A DNA stretch of 64,000 bases from Chloranthus sessilifolius (Eukaryota; Streptophyta; Magnoliopsida; Chloranthales; Chloranthaceae): positions 105,153,097-105,217,096 of the forward strand of contig CM037590.1 in the NCBI GenBank assembly GCA_021018995.1, in the 5' to 3' direction. The position numbers and the translations under genes are program-made. Below the pieces are notes generated by a model, which saw only the letters and a program-made list of their open reading frames with translations, did not search any database and was not told where the DNA came from. This document shows positions 10,623-21,960 of the stretch, piece by piece (the stretch's first letter is position 1; every line of letters begins with the position of its first letter).

Positions 10623-13600
10623 ATGAGTCTGGACGAGGAAGGTCAAGTCGATGAGCTCCCTAATGAGCTCCTTAAACAATTCACCGATTTTGAGCATGGC
10701 CCTACCCCGATTGTCGAAGAGACAGAGGACATCAATTTGGGCACCGAAGGGGTCCCTAGAATCACCAAAATCGGAACGTCGCTGTCCCCTGCGGAGAGAA
10801 AGGGTACGATAGACTTCCTCCGATCATACCAAGACGTCTTCGCATGGTCGTATGAAGACATGCCTGGTTTGGATACCGATCTAGTTGAACATGAGTTGCC
10901 ACTCTACCCTGATTGCAAGTCGGTTAAACAGAAGCTGAGACGTCTCTGACCTGAATGGATGTTGAAAGTAAAGGACAAGGTCATTAAGCAGTATGATGCG
11001 GGTTTCCTCATGGTATCCAAGTACCCACAATGGCTGGCCAATATCATCCCCATGCCAAAGAAGAACGGGAAGGTTTGAATGTGCATTGATTTCTGAAACC
11101 TCAAGAAAGCGAGCCCTAAGGATGACTTCCCATTACTCCACATCGATATCTTGGTCGATAACACTGCTAACCACGGAATGCTCTCGTTCATGGACTGGTT
11201 CTCGGGCTACCATCAGATTAAGATGGCAGAGGCTGACCGAGAGAAGACTGTGTTCATCACTCCCTGGGGAACCTTCTGCTACAAGGTGATGCCATTCGGG
11301 CTCAAGAACGTTGGGGAAACCTACCAGAGAGCAATGACGGCCCTATTCCACAACATGATGCACCGAGAGATCGAAGTGTACGTCGATGATATGATTGCCA
11401 AATCGTCGGAAAGGGACGACCACTTGGTAAACCTTCAGAAGCTGTTCTAGAGATTGAGAAAGTACAGGCTGTGATTGAACCCCCAGAAGTGCACATTGGA
11501 CGCTATGTCAGGAAAACTATTAGGTTTTATCGTCAGTAGGAGAGGGATTGAGGTCGATCCGACAAAGATCAAGGCCATCACTGAGATGCCGCCACCGTCT
11601 ACAGAGAAAGAGGTCAAAGGCTTTTTAGGCAGAATCTAGTACATCAGTCGGTTCATTACACAATTAACTTTGATATGCGCACTAATCTTCAAACTACTAA
11701 GGAAGGACTCACCAGTTGAGTGGAATGATGACTGCCAAGCTGCATTTGACAAGATCAAGGGCTACCTCCTAAATCCTCCAGTTTTGGTACCACCTGTACC
11801 TGGTAGACCCCTGATAATGTACCTATCCACGACAGAGTTTTCAATGGGCTGTGTGTTAGGGCAGCATGATAAGACAGGAAGAAGAGAGTAGGCCATCTAC
11901 TACCTGAGCAAGAAGTTCACTGATTATGAGACGCGCTACTCTCATCTGGAGAAAGCATGCCTAGCCCTTGTGTGGGCTACTCAAAGACTTTGACACTACC
12001 TGTTATCCCAAGCCGTCCTACTCCTAGCGCGAATGGATCCCTTGAAGTACCTGTTCGAGAAACCTGCTCTCTCTGGCCGAACTGCGCGATGGCAGCTTTT
12101 ATTATCTGAATTCGACATCACGTACGTCACTCAGAAATCGATCAAGGGGCAGGCGCTCGCCAATCATCTTGCTGAGAACCCTCTACTTGATTATGAGCCT
12201 CTAAGGACTAAATTCCCAGATGAGGATATCCTGTTCATGACAGAAGATGATACAGAAGAAGCAGAAGAATCATGGGTAATGCACTTCGATGGAGCATCAC
12301 ATATCGAAGGCCAAGGAGTTGGCGCCATCCTAATTTCACCAAAAGGATCCCATGTGCCGATCTCTATCAAGCTCAACTTCCCCTGCACTAACAATATGGC
12401 TGAATATGAAGCTTGCGCCACCGGTCTACAAGCAGCTCTCGATCTGAATATAACTCACCTTCGAGTTTTTGGCGATTCACAGTTAATCATATGTCAGACG
12501 AATGGTGACTGGAAGACGAAAGACGAGAAACTGATCCCCAATCATGAACACCTCGAGGATCTAATAGCTTGCTTCTAAGATGTAACTTTCTCATATGTCC
12601 CCCGGATAAGGAATCGCTTTGCCGACGCATTAGCAACTTTAGCGTCAATGATTGAAATCCCCTATGGTGTTGAGATGAATTCGATCATGATCGAGCAGAG
12701 GAATGAGCCGGCCTTCTGCCTCCAGATTGAGGAACCTACAAAGCCTGATGATGAGCCACCTTGGTTCTCAGATATCAAGAATTTCCTCGAGACCCTAACT
12801 TTCCCAGAGGGTACATCCAAAACAGACCGACGAACCATTCAATGCTTAGCAGCATGTTACGTCATTTTCGGGGGATGCCTCTATAAGCGATCATATAATA
12901 ACATCTTACTCAGGTGCCTCACTGAAACTGAAGCAGTCAATCTTATGAAAGAAACCCATGAGGGAGTGTGTGGAGTCCACGTCAGCGGTCACATGCTTGC
13001 TAAGAAAATCCTATGGCAGGGATACTTTTGGACCACCATGGAATCAGATTGTTGCAAACATGTTCAAAAATGCTACAAGTGTAAAGAACATTCCAGTCTG
13101 ATACACGCTCCGGCCATTGATCTTCACTGCATGACCACTCCTTGGCCATTTGCTTCCTGGGTCCTTGACGTTGTCGAAATGATTAATCGGAAAGCATCGA
13201 ATGAACATCGGTTCATCCTCGTCGCCATTGAATACTTCACCAGGTGGGTAGAAGCGGCGTCATATGCCAATATCACGGTTGTTCACGTTGAGAAGTTTCT
13301 CAAGAACAATATTGTGTGCCGATTTGGAGTACCCAAAGATATCATAACAGACAACGACACGAACTTTGCAAATATGCGCATCCGAGACTTCTGCGAGTAA
13401 TATAAGATCAAGCACCATCGCTCATCCCCGTATAGGCCTCAGACTAATGGAGCCGTAGAGGCGGCCAACAAAACTCTGATCCGCATTCTTGAGAAGATGG
13501 TAGTCACTTACAGAGATTGGAGTGAGCAGTTACCCTTCACACATTGGGCCTATAGAACGTCGATCCGTACCGCTATAGGGGCAACACCATTCTCCCTTGT

Positions 13601-14012
13601 GTATGGAACCGAGGCCGTCCTCCCGATAGAGGTTGAAGTACCCTCGCTTCGAATCCTCATGGAATTAGGCTTACCTGAAGCAGAGAAAGAGAGATCACGC
13701 TTTGATCAGCTAAACTTATTGGACGAGAAGAGACTCCTAGCCTTATGTCACGCTCAAGTTTACCAGGGGCAAATCGCACACGCTTATAATAGACATGTCC
13801 GCGATTGAGATCTAAGGATAGGAGATACTGTGCTGAAGAAGATCTTCCCATCCCTCCATGCCGATTTGAGAGGAAAGTTTAAGCCGAACTGGGAAGGACC
13901 ATACGTCATTCGAGAAGTGCTGTTGGGATACGCCATCCGCCTCACCACCATGGACGGATATCATCTTCCTGAGCCCATCAACGCTGGATACGTCCGACGG
14001 TTCTACTCTTAG
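10623..14012 (+). pseudogene. pol of element D: RT, RNase H, second RNase H, integrase
   Basis: One reading frame spans the whole region but is cut by 11 in-frame stops (six TGA, three TAG, two TAA). RT lies at about 10930-11500 and includes KVMPFGLKN and the catalytic VYVDDMIAK. The first RNase H is at about 11800-12030. A second RNase H (MHFDGASHIEGQGVGAI, NNMAEYEACATGLQAAL, VFGDSQLII) at about 12270-12640 is the hallmark of the Tat lineage. Integrase follows, with the zinc-binding H-H-C-C region near 12960-13090 (CYKCKEH), catalytic Asp residues in WVLDVVEM and ITDNDTNF, Glu in NGAVEAANK, and a GPYVIREV C-terminus ending in VRRFYS. There is no chromodomain. It lacks a usable frame but no frameshift is needed. 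Confidence 0.9.
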
Positions 14013-14674
14013 TCTATCGCGATAAGGTGAGTATTGATGAAATAGATACGTGACTGCTTAAGAACCACCCAAAAGAGGCCATCATTCCAAACACAGTAGC
14101 CAGAAAGCATCCCTAAAAATGATGATATCCTTTGCTACCCCATTTGAGCCTGGACCTTTCTTTCAATAAACCCATTCCCCCAAAAAAAAATACGTGTACA
14201 TATACCAGAAAAAAAAGAGGGGGGAGAGAAAAGATGAAGTAGAGTTACTATCAAAATCCAAAAAAAATAAAAAAAGTAAAACCTCAAAAAGAGATTGCCA
14301 AAAATGAAGCAAAAAGAAAAAAAGAAGAATCATGAGGCATGTATATTAAAACCCCCAAGGAAGAAAGTATGTTGAGAAAACTTAAGCCGTATCAAGGAAA
14401 CACTTTTTAGCCCAGCATACCTTCAAATCCTAACCTGACCCATGGCCAAGCTACACCACGAAAGAAGCCCTCTTTGTAGGTTCGCAAGCAGTCATAATAT
14501 CTGTTAAGTCAACATAAGCCGAGTCGTGAGACAACACCAGAACCCCATCCAGCCGGTTATGACAGAATCTTTGTCCATGTCATGGCTTTCTGGTTCTAAA
14601 AAAAAAGGGGGAAGAAAAAAAAGAAAAAAGAAAAAAGAAAAGAAAGAATATTAATTTGAGTTCAAAGCAAAATG

Positions 14675-14870
14675 GATGTGGTGAAAACCCGCAAGGGCAC
14701 CACGGGTAAAAACAGCTAACTCACGCGGACTAGGTGAAAGCCTGAAAAGGCACTTGGGGTAAGAGAGCGAACCCATGGACGTAGTGAAAACCCGAAAGGG
14801 CGCTGCGGGTAAAAACAGGGATGACAGGGATGGCGAAAACCCGTCTTGGGCGCTGTGAGTAAAAAATGTC
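14675..14870 (+). repeat. tandem GAAAACCCG/CGGGTAAAA repeats downstream of integrase
   Basis: Four imperfect units of 50-65 bases each contain GTGAAAACCCG, AAGGGCGC and GCGGGTAAAAA, for example at about 14681, 14730, 14784 and 14830. Each unit could fold with CCCG pairing CGGG. The stretch from 14013 to here is A-rich and noncoding. Confidence 0.65.
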
Positions 14871-15189
14871 AAAAAGGAAGAGAGATTAGGAGAGGATCTA
14901 TTCGGGTTCACCTTTTTTAGTCAGGACTCCTTGAGCCCCTTCCCTTTTTTTATGTTGGGCCACTCATGTTAAAACTAGATCGGATCCTTATCAGGCATGT
15001 CGTCTCTACCGCGTCGTCCGATGCATGACCAAAGGTAAGGCCAGAAGACCAATCAATCTTGGGGAAGCTGACCTATCCACGTTCAAAAAGAAGTACCGAA
15101 AACTCCTAAATGGGGTTCGACTATGCTGAAAAAGAGGACCCTCTGGTTGGCCTTAGAAATACCGACATCGCAAAAGGAGAAAATGTCAA

Positions 15190-15420
15190 AAAAAAAGATA
15201 ATAGATTTTCCTTTCCCATAAAAAGCCTCACACTGTGAGGGAGAAAATTTCAAAAAAAAAAAAGATAATGGATTTCCCATGAAAAGCCTCACACTGTGAG
15301 GGAGAAAATTTCGAAAAAGATAATATATTTTCCTTTCCCATGAGAAGCCTCACCCTGTGTAAGAGAAAAATTTGAAAAAAGATAATAGATTTTCCCTTTT
15401 CAAAAAAAAAACCTTACGTT
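15190..15420 (+). repeat. tandem ~75 bp repeats with a CCTCACA/TGTGAGG inverted repeat
   Basis: Three clear units and one degenerate unit contain AAGCCTCACACTGTGAGG, GAGAAAATTTC and AGATAATAGATTTTCC. The core CCTCACA-C-TGTGAGG is a perfect 7-base palindrome in the first two units. No ORF is convincing. The 15421-15754 stretch that follows holds nothing recognised. Confidence 0.7.
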
Positions 15421-15754
15421 ACGAGACGTATGGAAGAAAATTCGAACACCAAAAAAATATGTATATGTGTATATAATAGATTTCATTCCTTTCGTTACAA
15501 GCATCACGTATGAAGTGTCACGTCCCAAAAAGATAACAACATGACACACTTTCTACTTTCTGCCTTCTGTATAAGTATAAAACAAACAATGTAAGAAGAC
15601 TCGGTGTGGGGATAAACACCAATCACAAGGCATGAGACGATCCAAAAAGCACTTGATCATGATCAAATTTGTAAGCCTACTTGGATATTGAGCATTTATC
15701 TGTAAGAATTGAATTCCTTACAATGGATAGTTGCAACTCCGCCAAATGGAATCT

Positions 15755-15987
<233 letters not shown>

Positions 15988-16157
15988 TAAGGGGCATCAG
16001 CTCCCCCCCTCTGTGTATATGATCTATGGTATGTACAGGAACCACGCTTCAAAGCACTGATCTCTACAAGAAGAGAGTCCTCACGGGCATTTCGATCGGT
16101 CAACCACCTACCATGAAGGCTCTTCTGTCGCCCGCTAAGCGCCACTGACCGCGAGAC

Positions 16158-17531
16158 TCACCAAAAGCCCCAATCAAGAACCTCGCTCTCGGCCGTAGCA
16201 ACTCTCACCTCTGCCATCTCGGCTCTGGCCCTCTCCTTCCCCAAAGCCTCAATCAAAGCCAGCGTCTCTGTAAAAAGAGACTCAATTCTGGTTCGGAGCA
16301 CCGTTTCCTTGAATGGCTAGGGCCCCATCTCGATCGCATCTATCGAAACCGGGTTAGGGGCAGGTAAGCTCTCAGATGCCAGCCAAACCTCATAATCAGA
16401 AGAGGGGACGCCTCCCTGAACCAAGCTACACATATGCGCCGATTGGCGGGTCTCCCAGAGTGCTGCTATGCGATCTAGGTCACTAAGAGAACCCCGAGAG
16501 AATATCAAGGAACACAAGGGCGGCCTCACAGTGCACGGCACGTGTTGGGTATATCCGAATTGATGAAGCACCTGAGATGGGAAATAGTAGGTACTACCAG
16601 TCAACCCCAAAAGTGTGATACCCTCATAATCCCAAGAGCGGACAATCGGAAAGGTGCCATCCAACCAGGGAAGCTGCCAGATCAGCTCTACATCAAATAG
16701 CCACAGGCTAAGTTCTTCGATACTCCCATGGGGTTGCCTCGAACAGCGTGTCAGAAAACCCCAGGCCACATCCCCTCTTACCAAGCAGAATCTCGGTACA
16801 GGCCCCATGATAGCCAAATGCTCTCCCAGCCAAATCTGAATGAGGAGTGGACTCCCACGAAGAATCCCAACCAGGCCCGAGGCCGAGGCATCCAGGCCCC
16901 GATACATCTCAGCCAAGACTAGGTGCACCAATGAGCGGCCTCCCTCCAATTTGGTCAAAACATCACATAACCCGAGGGAAAATGTCTCACCCCTAGTAAA
17001 GAAGAGAACTTCCGATAGCAAATGAAGGGCAAAGGCCTTCACATTGAAAGGATCTCGGGCGGGCAACTTTCAGAGACTTGAGTCGCCAAAAAGTTCTCTC
17101 AGGAATTTCACCGAGCACCTAGTGGGCCCGCCGGCGAAGCCCTTCTCATACCCACCCTTTTACAAACAAAGAACCACGTAGACCGCCTTTGCATACCCCG
17201 GTTTGGGCACCACTTTGGCAAGCCCCCGATGCATCCTCAAGCCGGTGATAGAGGATAGCTCATCCAAGGTTAGGGTGAGCTCCCTGGACCCGAATCTGAA
17301 GACATGAGCCCTATGGTCCCATGACGCTAAAGCCGCCTTTAGGAGGTCGGGCAGCAAAGGAACAGCAAGGAGAGAGGAAAGGCGGGATAACCCAAGGCGA
17401 TCCAGAGCAGCAAGCTCGCCCTCAGCCAAGCTAGCGCACTACTTTTGCAAAAAACTGGGCCCCGAGTCCAAACAGGGAAGTACACTAACCCCATCCCCCG
17501 TGTGAGAATTTGGGTCGGGAAGCGGGTCCAT
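16158..17531 (-). pseudogene. antisense accessory gene 1 of D: plant mobile domain protein, single exon
   Basis: Reading on the minus strand from ATG at 17531, one frame of 458 codons runs to TGA at 16158-16160, interrupted by TAG at 17439, TAA at 17160, TGA at 17070 and TAG at 16317. The N-terminal part contains LASWDHRAHVFRFGSRELTLTLDELSSITGL, the pattern of the aminotransferase-like plant mobile domain. The middle has HLLSEVLFFTRG and RGSPLLIQIWLGEHL. The C-terminus (about 16160-16310) is a charged, probable coiled-coil segment. Host PMD proteins MAIN and MAIL1 act in the nucleus and affect transposon silencing; the role of retrotransposon copies is unknown. A TATA-like CTTTATATAG at 17549-17558 is too close to the ATG for a normal leader, so the start is uncertain. 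Four D palindromes lie 190-350 bases upstream. Confidence 0.7.
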
Positions 17532-17716
17532 GGACGTACAAAGATGTCCTATATAAAGCTCAGTCAATGTAGGGAAATGAACCCGCTTATCAAAGAAAAA
17601 AGGAGAGAGAGAGAAAAGAAAGAAAAAGGAGGGGCAAAAAGGCAAAGCACGGGTGAATAGTGAGGCAAAGAGGGCTAGGCACGGGTTATAAGGAACCCGT
17701 CGGGCATCAGTTATAG

Positions 17717-17882
17717 GAGGCGTATATAATATATACGCCAAGACAAAAATTCAAATTTTTAGCCAGGCGTATATATTATATACGCCAGGGTAACATGGCA
17801 GATGTTTTGCCAGGCGTATATATTATATACGCCCAGGCAAATTTTCAGAATTTTTGCCTAGCGTATAGAATATATAAGCCCA
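17717..17882 (-). promoter_or_regulatory. D palindrome array upstream of antisense PMD gene 1
   Basis: Palindromes with the core GCGTATATAATATATACGC or its TATATTATATA variant start near 17717, 17765 and 17811, with a degenerate copy near 17857. They are spaced 46-48 bases apart, the same spacing as in the D leader. They sit just upstream of gene 1 and just beyond the 3' end of gene 2. Confidence 0.7.
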
Positions 17883-18305
17883 CTTGAGGAAGCAGGGCCG
17901 CCTGGCTTCCCCTCACATCGGGCTATGCGCTTTTTATTTTTTCCTTCCCCAAGGGAGGGACGGGTGTCGCTCAGCCTACTTTTTCTCCCGGGGCAGCCCA
18001 TAGGTGGGCATGCCCATGTACCCATGGGAATTCCTCGGATGACGTGGTATCCGTGGGTCATATGCCGGTAATCACACGCGATCTCGCCCCCATCATTGGA
18101 GGGGCTCTGGCCCGCTTCATGCCAAACAAAAAAAAACAACACCATAGAGGCAGAAAAATAAACAAACAGAGCATTCATATAAACCATAAAAGTTGTGGGA
18201 CCATCCAAAACAAAAAAGAACAATCAAAAGAAAATTATTACATATTCCCCAATATTCTAAAATCTAAACTGTTTCACTGTTTCAAATTTTCAGAAAAAGA
18301 AAAAA

Positions 18306-20677
18306 CTAATCCTGGGCAGCCCCCTTTGACTTCTTCCGGCGTCGGGTCGCGCTTTGAAAGGTATGGGTCTCCCCCACCCGAGTCCACGCCTGAGAGATAC
18401 GGCCAAGCAGAGAGCGCGACTCCTTTTCACGAGCACGCTGCATAAGCACATGAACGACCATCAGTTAGGGAAACAAGCAGAAAGTAAATATGAGGATGAC
18501 TAGATGCGGTCAATATTCACTCACCACCTCAACCTCCCCAAGACCGGCAATGTTACGATGATATTCGGCTTGGTTTACTACCACTAATAATCCCGCAAAG
18601 AAAAAGATAAAGAGAGGTATCAATCACACATGGCCATCGCATAATCCAAGAAAATAGTAAGAGCAAGGTAATAAGGGAGAGATTACCCCAGGGATCAGCC
18701 TGTGGTGGAATCCTGGATAGCTTCAGGATATGTGTGCCTTTCCTCAGCCACATCAAGACACATACGTGATGTAAAGGCATCATCCAAGCGCTTAAAGGTT
18801 CCCTGGACCTCGGTTGGCGAACTACGGGAAGCACAGCACCAGAAGGGTCGAAAGGTCCTGCGCTAGTAGCCTCACCAGGAACAACTGCCTCATCCCCCTC
18901 ATCTGAATCATCACCCTGTCCAAACTACAGAAAGAAATAGTCTTTGTTCAAGTAAAAGGGCGATTAAGGTAATCATATGAAGGGCTGCTAATAGAAAGAG
19001 GAAAGAATATTACCTGAGATCGCGGACCCTCAAAAGCCAAAAAGTTGGTGCCAGGCATGAATCGGGGTAGCAGTGAACGATAGGGCAGAGACTCATACCA
19101 TATCTGATATCCCCGAGGAAAGAGAAGGTCATCAATAGGGACCCCGTGGTGGAGGAAGCGAGCAGTGAGCATTTTGATAGAACCCTCTGGAGCCAATACA
19201 TCAGTCGGAGGAGCTTGGGGCCCAACAAAAAGAGGTCGATACTGATGAACCACCCTCTCTCCTAAGTAATAGGCCCTAGCCCAGGACCCATAGAAGAAAA
19301 CAATGCGCTGATCTAACAAAAGGCGAGAGGGGCCCACTGCAGCCAGGTTCCAGAAGGGGGATCCAACGTAGGGATCAAGGATGACCTGCTCAACCAAAAA
19401 GAGGAGGGATTTATACATTTGGTTAGAACTCACAGCATAAAAGAGCTATCAAATTTACAAAGAGAGAAATTATTATACTTGCTTTGGGATTAGCAGATCA
19501 AACTGAGAGCGCAACCCTAACTCCAAGTGCTTCATACCCATGTCCCGGCGGTGGTTTGCGTGCCAATTGCTCATAAGGGGGAATGTGGGAACTTCGGAGA
19601 AAAGCAGAGGGCGACCAGGTTGGAAATGCAGATACCCCCACACCTGAGAAAGCAAGCAGATAAAAACAAATATGCAAAAAAAAAGAAGGAAGAAGGGGGG
19701 AACGAGTTGAGACCAAAGGATGAATTACCTCGAGAGCGGGCCAGAAGCACACAATGGAACTGGAGTCCCCAAGAACGGCTCGCACCAAGCTAGACATGAG
19801 CACTGCATAGCCAGCACCTCCCCAATCGAACCGAAGTACGGTGTCCCAGTTCACCATAAGACTGAGTAGGGACAATGAGACCCGCCCTCCGCTGGTATTT
19901 GAAAGGAGAGTCTTGCCCAGGAGGAACAACAGAGAAATGCGGGCCAACATCAGTGCACGCTCTAGCTCGAGGTAAATGGCCGCATCAGGTTGGCCCAGGT
20001 CCACTAACTCGTGAGGCTCGAACAAACCCACCAGCCAAGATAACTTGACTTTGGAACCACGAACATTCCCGGAGGTTGAGTAGGCCCCTATTAGCCGAAT
20101 CACCTCCTCCCTATTAGGCGTGCGGGTAGGTATCACTGGCACCCCTCCAACACGAACCCCAGTGATCATGGATCAGTCTGCGGGCGTGAGGGTCATCTCA
20201 GCCATGGCCATGTGAAATGTCATAGTCTTGGGGTGGAAGCGCTCTATCAGGGCCTTCAGGTAGGCCGTGTCAGCCCTCACAGCGGAGCATGAAATGAAGT
20301 CCCCAAAAATAGCTTGGGCAAGCAGGTCCTTCACCACCTAGGGGAGATAAAGTACGAGGCGCTGGAGGTCGAACCAGCCACCCCGGAACATAATGTGGGG
20401 CAAAGGCTGGAAACAAAAGGCATTGGTCAAATAGGAGCAAAGTGGTATAATGAAGGCATCAAAGGAAAAGACAACGAGCTCATCTGTTTACTTGGCCAGC
20501 GATCCCAAAGTTGGAAATGTGGGTATGCTGACAATGCAGGAGGCCAGTACAAGCGGCTTCACCTTGCATTTCGTACCAAGGTTGGGAGGAGAGCTGAGAA
20601 ATAATGAATTGCTCCCCATGAGGACCATAGGCCATCTCGGGCCCCTCCTGCGGACCCTGCCCTTCGTCGCTGGACAT
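18306..20677 (-). pseudogene. antisense accessory gene 2 of D: spliced plant mobile domain protein (609 aa frame, two stops)
   Basis: On the minus strand I reconstruct coding exons 20677-20492, 20406-19729, 19643-19479, 19385-19014, 18924-18687, 18583-18525 and 18437-18306. Every intron begins GT and ends AG, all phases agree, and the exons sum to 1,830 bases (610 codons). The ATG at 20677 directly follows an acceptor ATTTTCAG. Exons 2-4 carry the plant mobile domain: TAYLKALIERFHPKTMTFHM, EMTLTPAD, FLLGKTLLSNTSGGRVSL and WGGAGYAVLMSSLVRAVLGD. Exon 5 starts with an acidic FGQGDDSDEGDE linker. The last exon ends TRRRKKSKGAAQD, a likely nuclear localisation signal. Two in-frame stops (TAG 20338-20340, TGA 20173-20175) disable this copy. 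Partial matches to host PMD genes are expected, so host-gene capture is the likely origin. Confidence 0.8.
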
Positions 20678-21718
20678 CTGAAAATATGAAACACATCGGT
20701 ATAAGAAAGGGCTGCTAAAAAAAAAGAGAGAATAACAAAAAATGCACTAATCCAAAAAAAAATAAAATAATAATAATAATAATGATGAATGAAGAATGAA
20801 TGATGATGAATAATGAGAGGGGAGCGTAGGCCTAAGGAATCACATATACTAAAATAAAAATAAAAATACAACCTCAAGCATTTCAACCAAAAAAAAAGAA
20901 GAGAAGGAGAAAAGTAACAAAAATACCAAAAAAAAAATATATGTATAATAATATATGTGCACTAATCCATCACAAAAAAAAAAACAAACAAAAAACAAAC
21001 AAAAAAAACAAAAAAATGAGGATCAAGATGATGATGAATGAGAAACGGTGATGATACATATAATCGTAATTGATGAGATAATAAAAAAAAAAAAAAAAAA
21101 AACAACAAAAAACAAACACAAAAAAGAGGCATCACACATAATAAAAAAAAAAAAGAGGCATCACATAGAAACAACAAAACAAAAAAAGAGAGCATAGGCC
21201 TAAGGAACCACATATAATAAAAAGAAAAAAAAACCAACAAAGAGGGGGGCATAGGCCTAAGGAATCACATATACTAAAAAATAATGCACTGCAAAAAGGA
21301 GGAACACCAAGCATTTCAAACCAAAAAAGAGAGAAAGGGGAAAGTAACAAAAAAAAAATAATACAAAAAGATATATATGTGTGCACTAATAAAAAAAAAA
21401 AAAAAGAAAAAAAAAGAAAAAAAAAACAAAGCAAACAAAAACCACAAACGAATAGGAACAAAGATGATGAGCGGTATATAATAATAATATGATAATGGCA
21501 CAATAAATAAGAAAAAGAGGATGATGATGAAGAAAAAAAAGAGAGGAAGAAGAAAGAGAAAAAGCAAAAGAAAAGAGCATGAGCGCAAAAGAATCACATA
21601 TACTTGAAAAAAAAAAAAAAAGAAAAAAAAAAGAGGGACATCAAGCAATATGCAAGTAGAAGGAACATCAAGTATTATCAAAATTCAAAAAGGAAATGAA
21701 AGAGGGGTTAACGATTAC
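20678..21718 (-). other. leader intron of antisense PMD gene 2, low-complexity
   Basis: The donor is at 21718 (CATTGAAG/GTAATC) and the acceptor at 20678 (CATATTTTCAG/ATG). The interior is A/T-rich simple sequence with repeated GGCCTAAGGAATCACATATAC blocks at about 20830, 21190, 21250 and 21580 (plus-strand sense). Long minus-strand frames here encode only Phe/Leu runs and are not genes. A noncoding leader exon extends from 21719 towards about 21890. Confidence 0.6.
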
Positions 21719-21937
21719 CTTCAATGGGGAGAGAAATAGATCCAAAATCGGCGGCGAATGAACGTCTTTTGATCCGCACCCGCAACTCCCGGCAATAGAA
21801 CTCAAGAAACATCAAATGCCAAAACCCTAAGGGGCTGTCCCGAACTTGAGAAAGAAGGAGGGAAGAAGATAGAGTTTGAAAGAGGGGGCCCCTTTTGTGC
21901 TCAGGCTTGGGCAGTTTTAAAAACTGCCAATTTTTGT

Positions 21938-21960
21938 CAGGCGCATATAATATATACGCC
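21938..21960 (-). promoter_or_regulatory. D palindrome upstream of PMD gene 2, split from its flank by B
   Basis: GGCGCATATAATATATACGCC lies about 220 bases upstream of the leader exon donor of gene 2. Element B inserted at its end: the last five bases ACGCC are the target duplication and reappear at 32721-32725. It is the only D palindrome seen near this gene. Confidence 0.65.

Noticed and set aside
20488-21681. Minus-strand Phe/Leu-rich frames resembling membrane proteins
   Set aside because: They lie in poly-A/T simple sequence in the leader intron of PMD gene 2; the hydrophobic runs come from T-runs.
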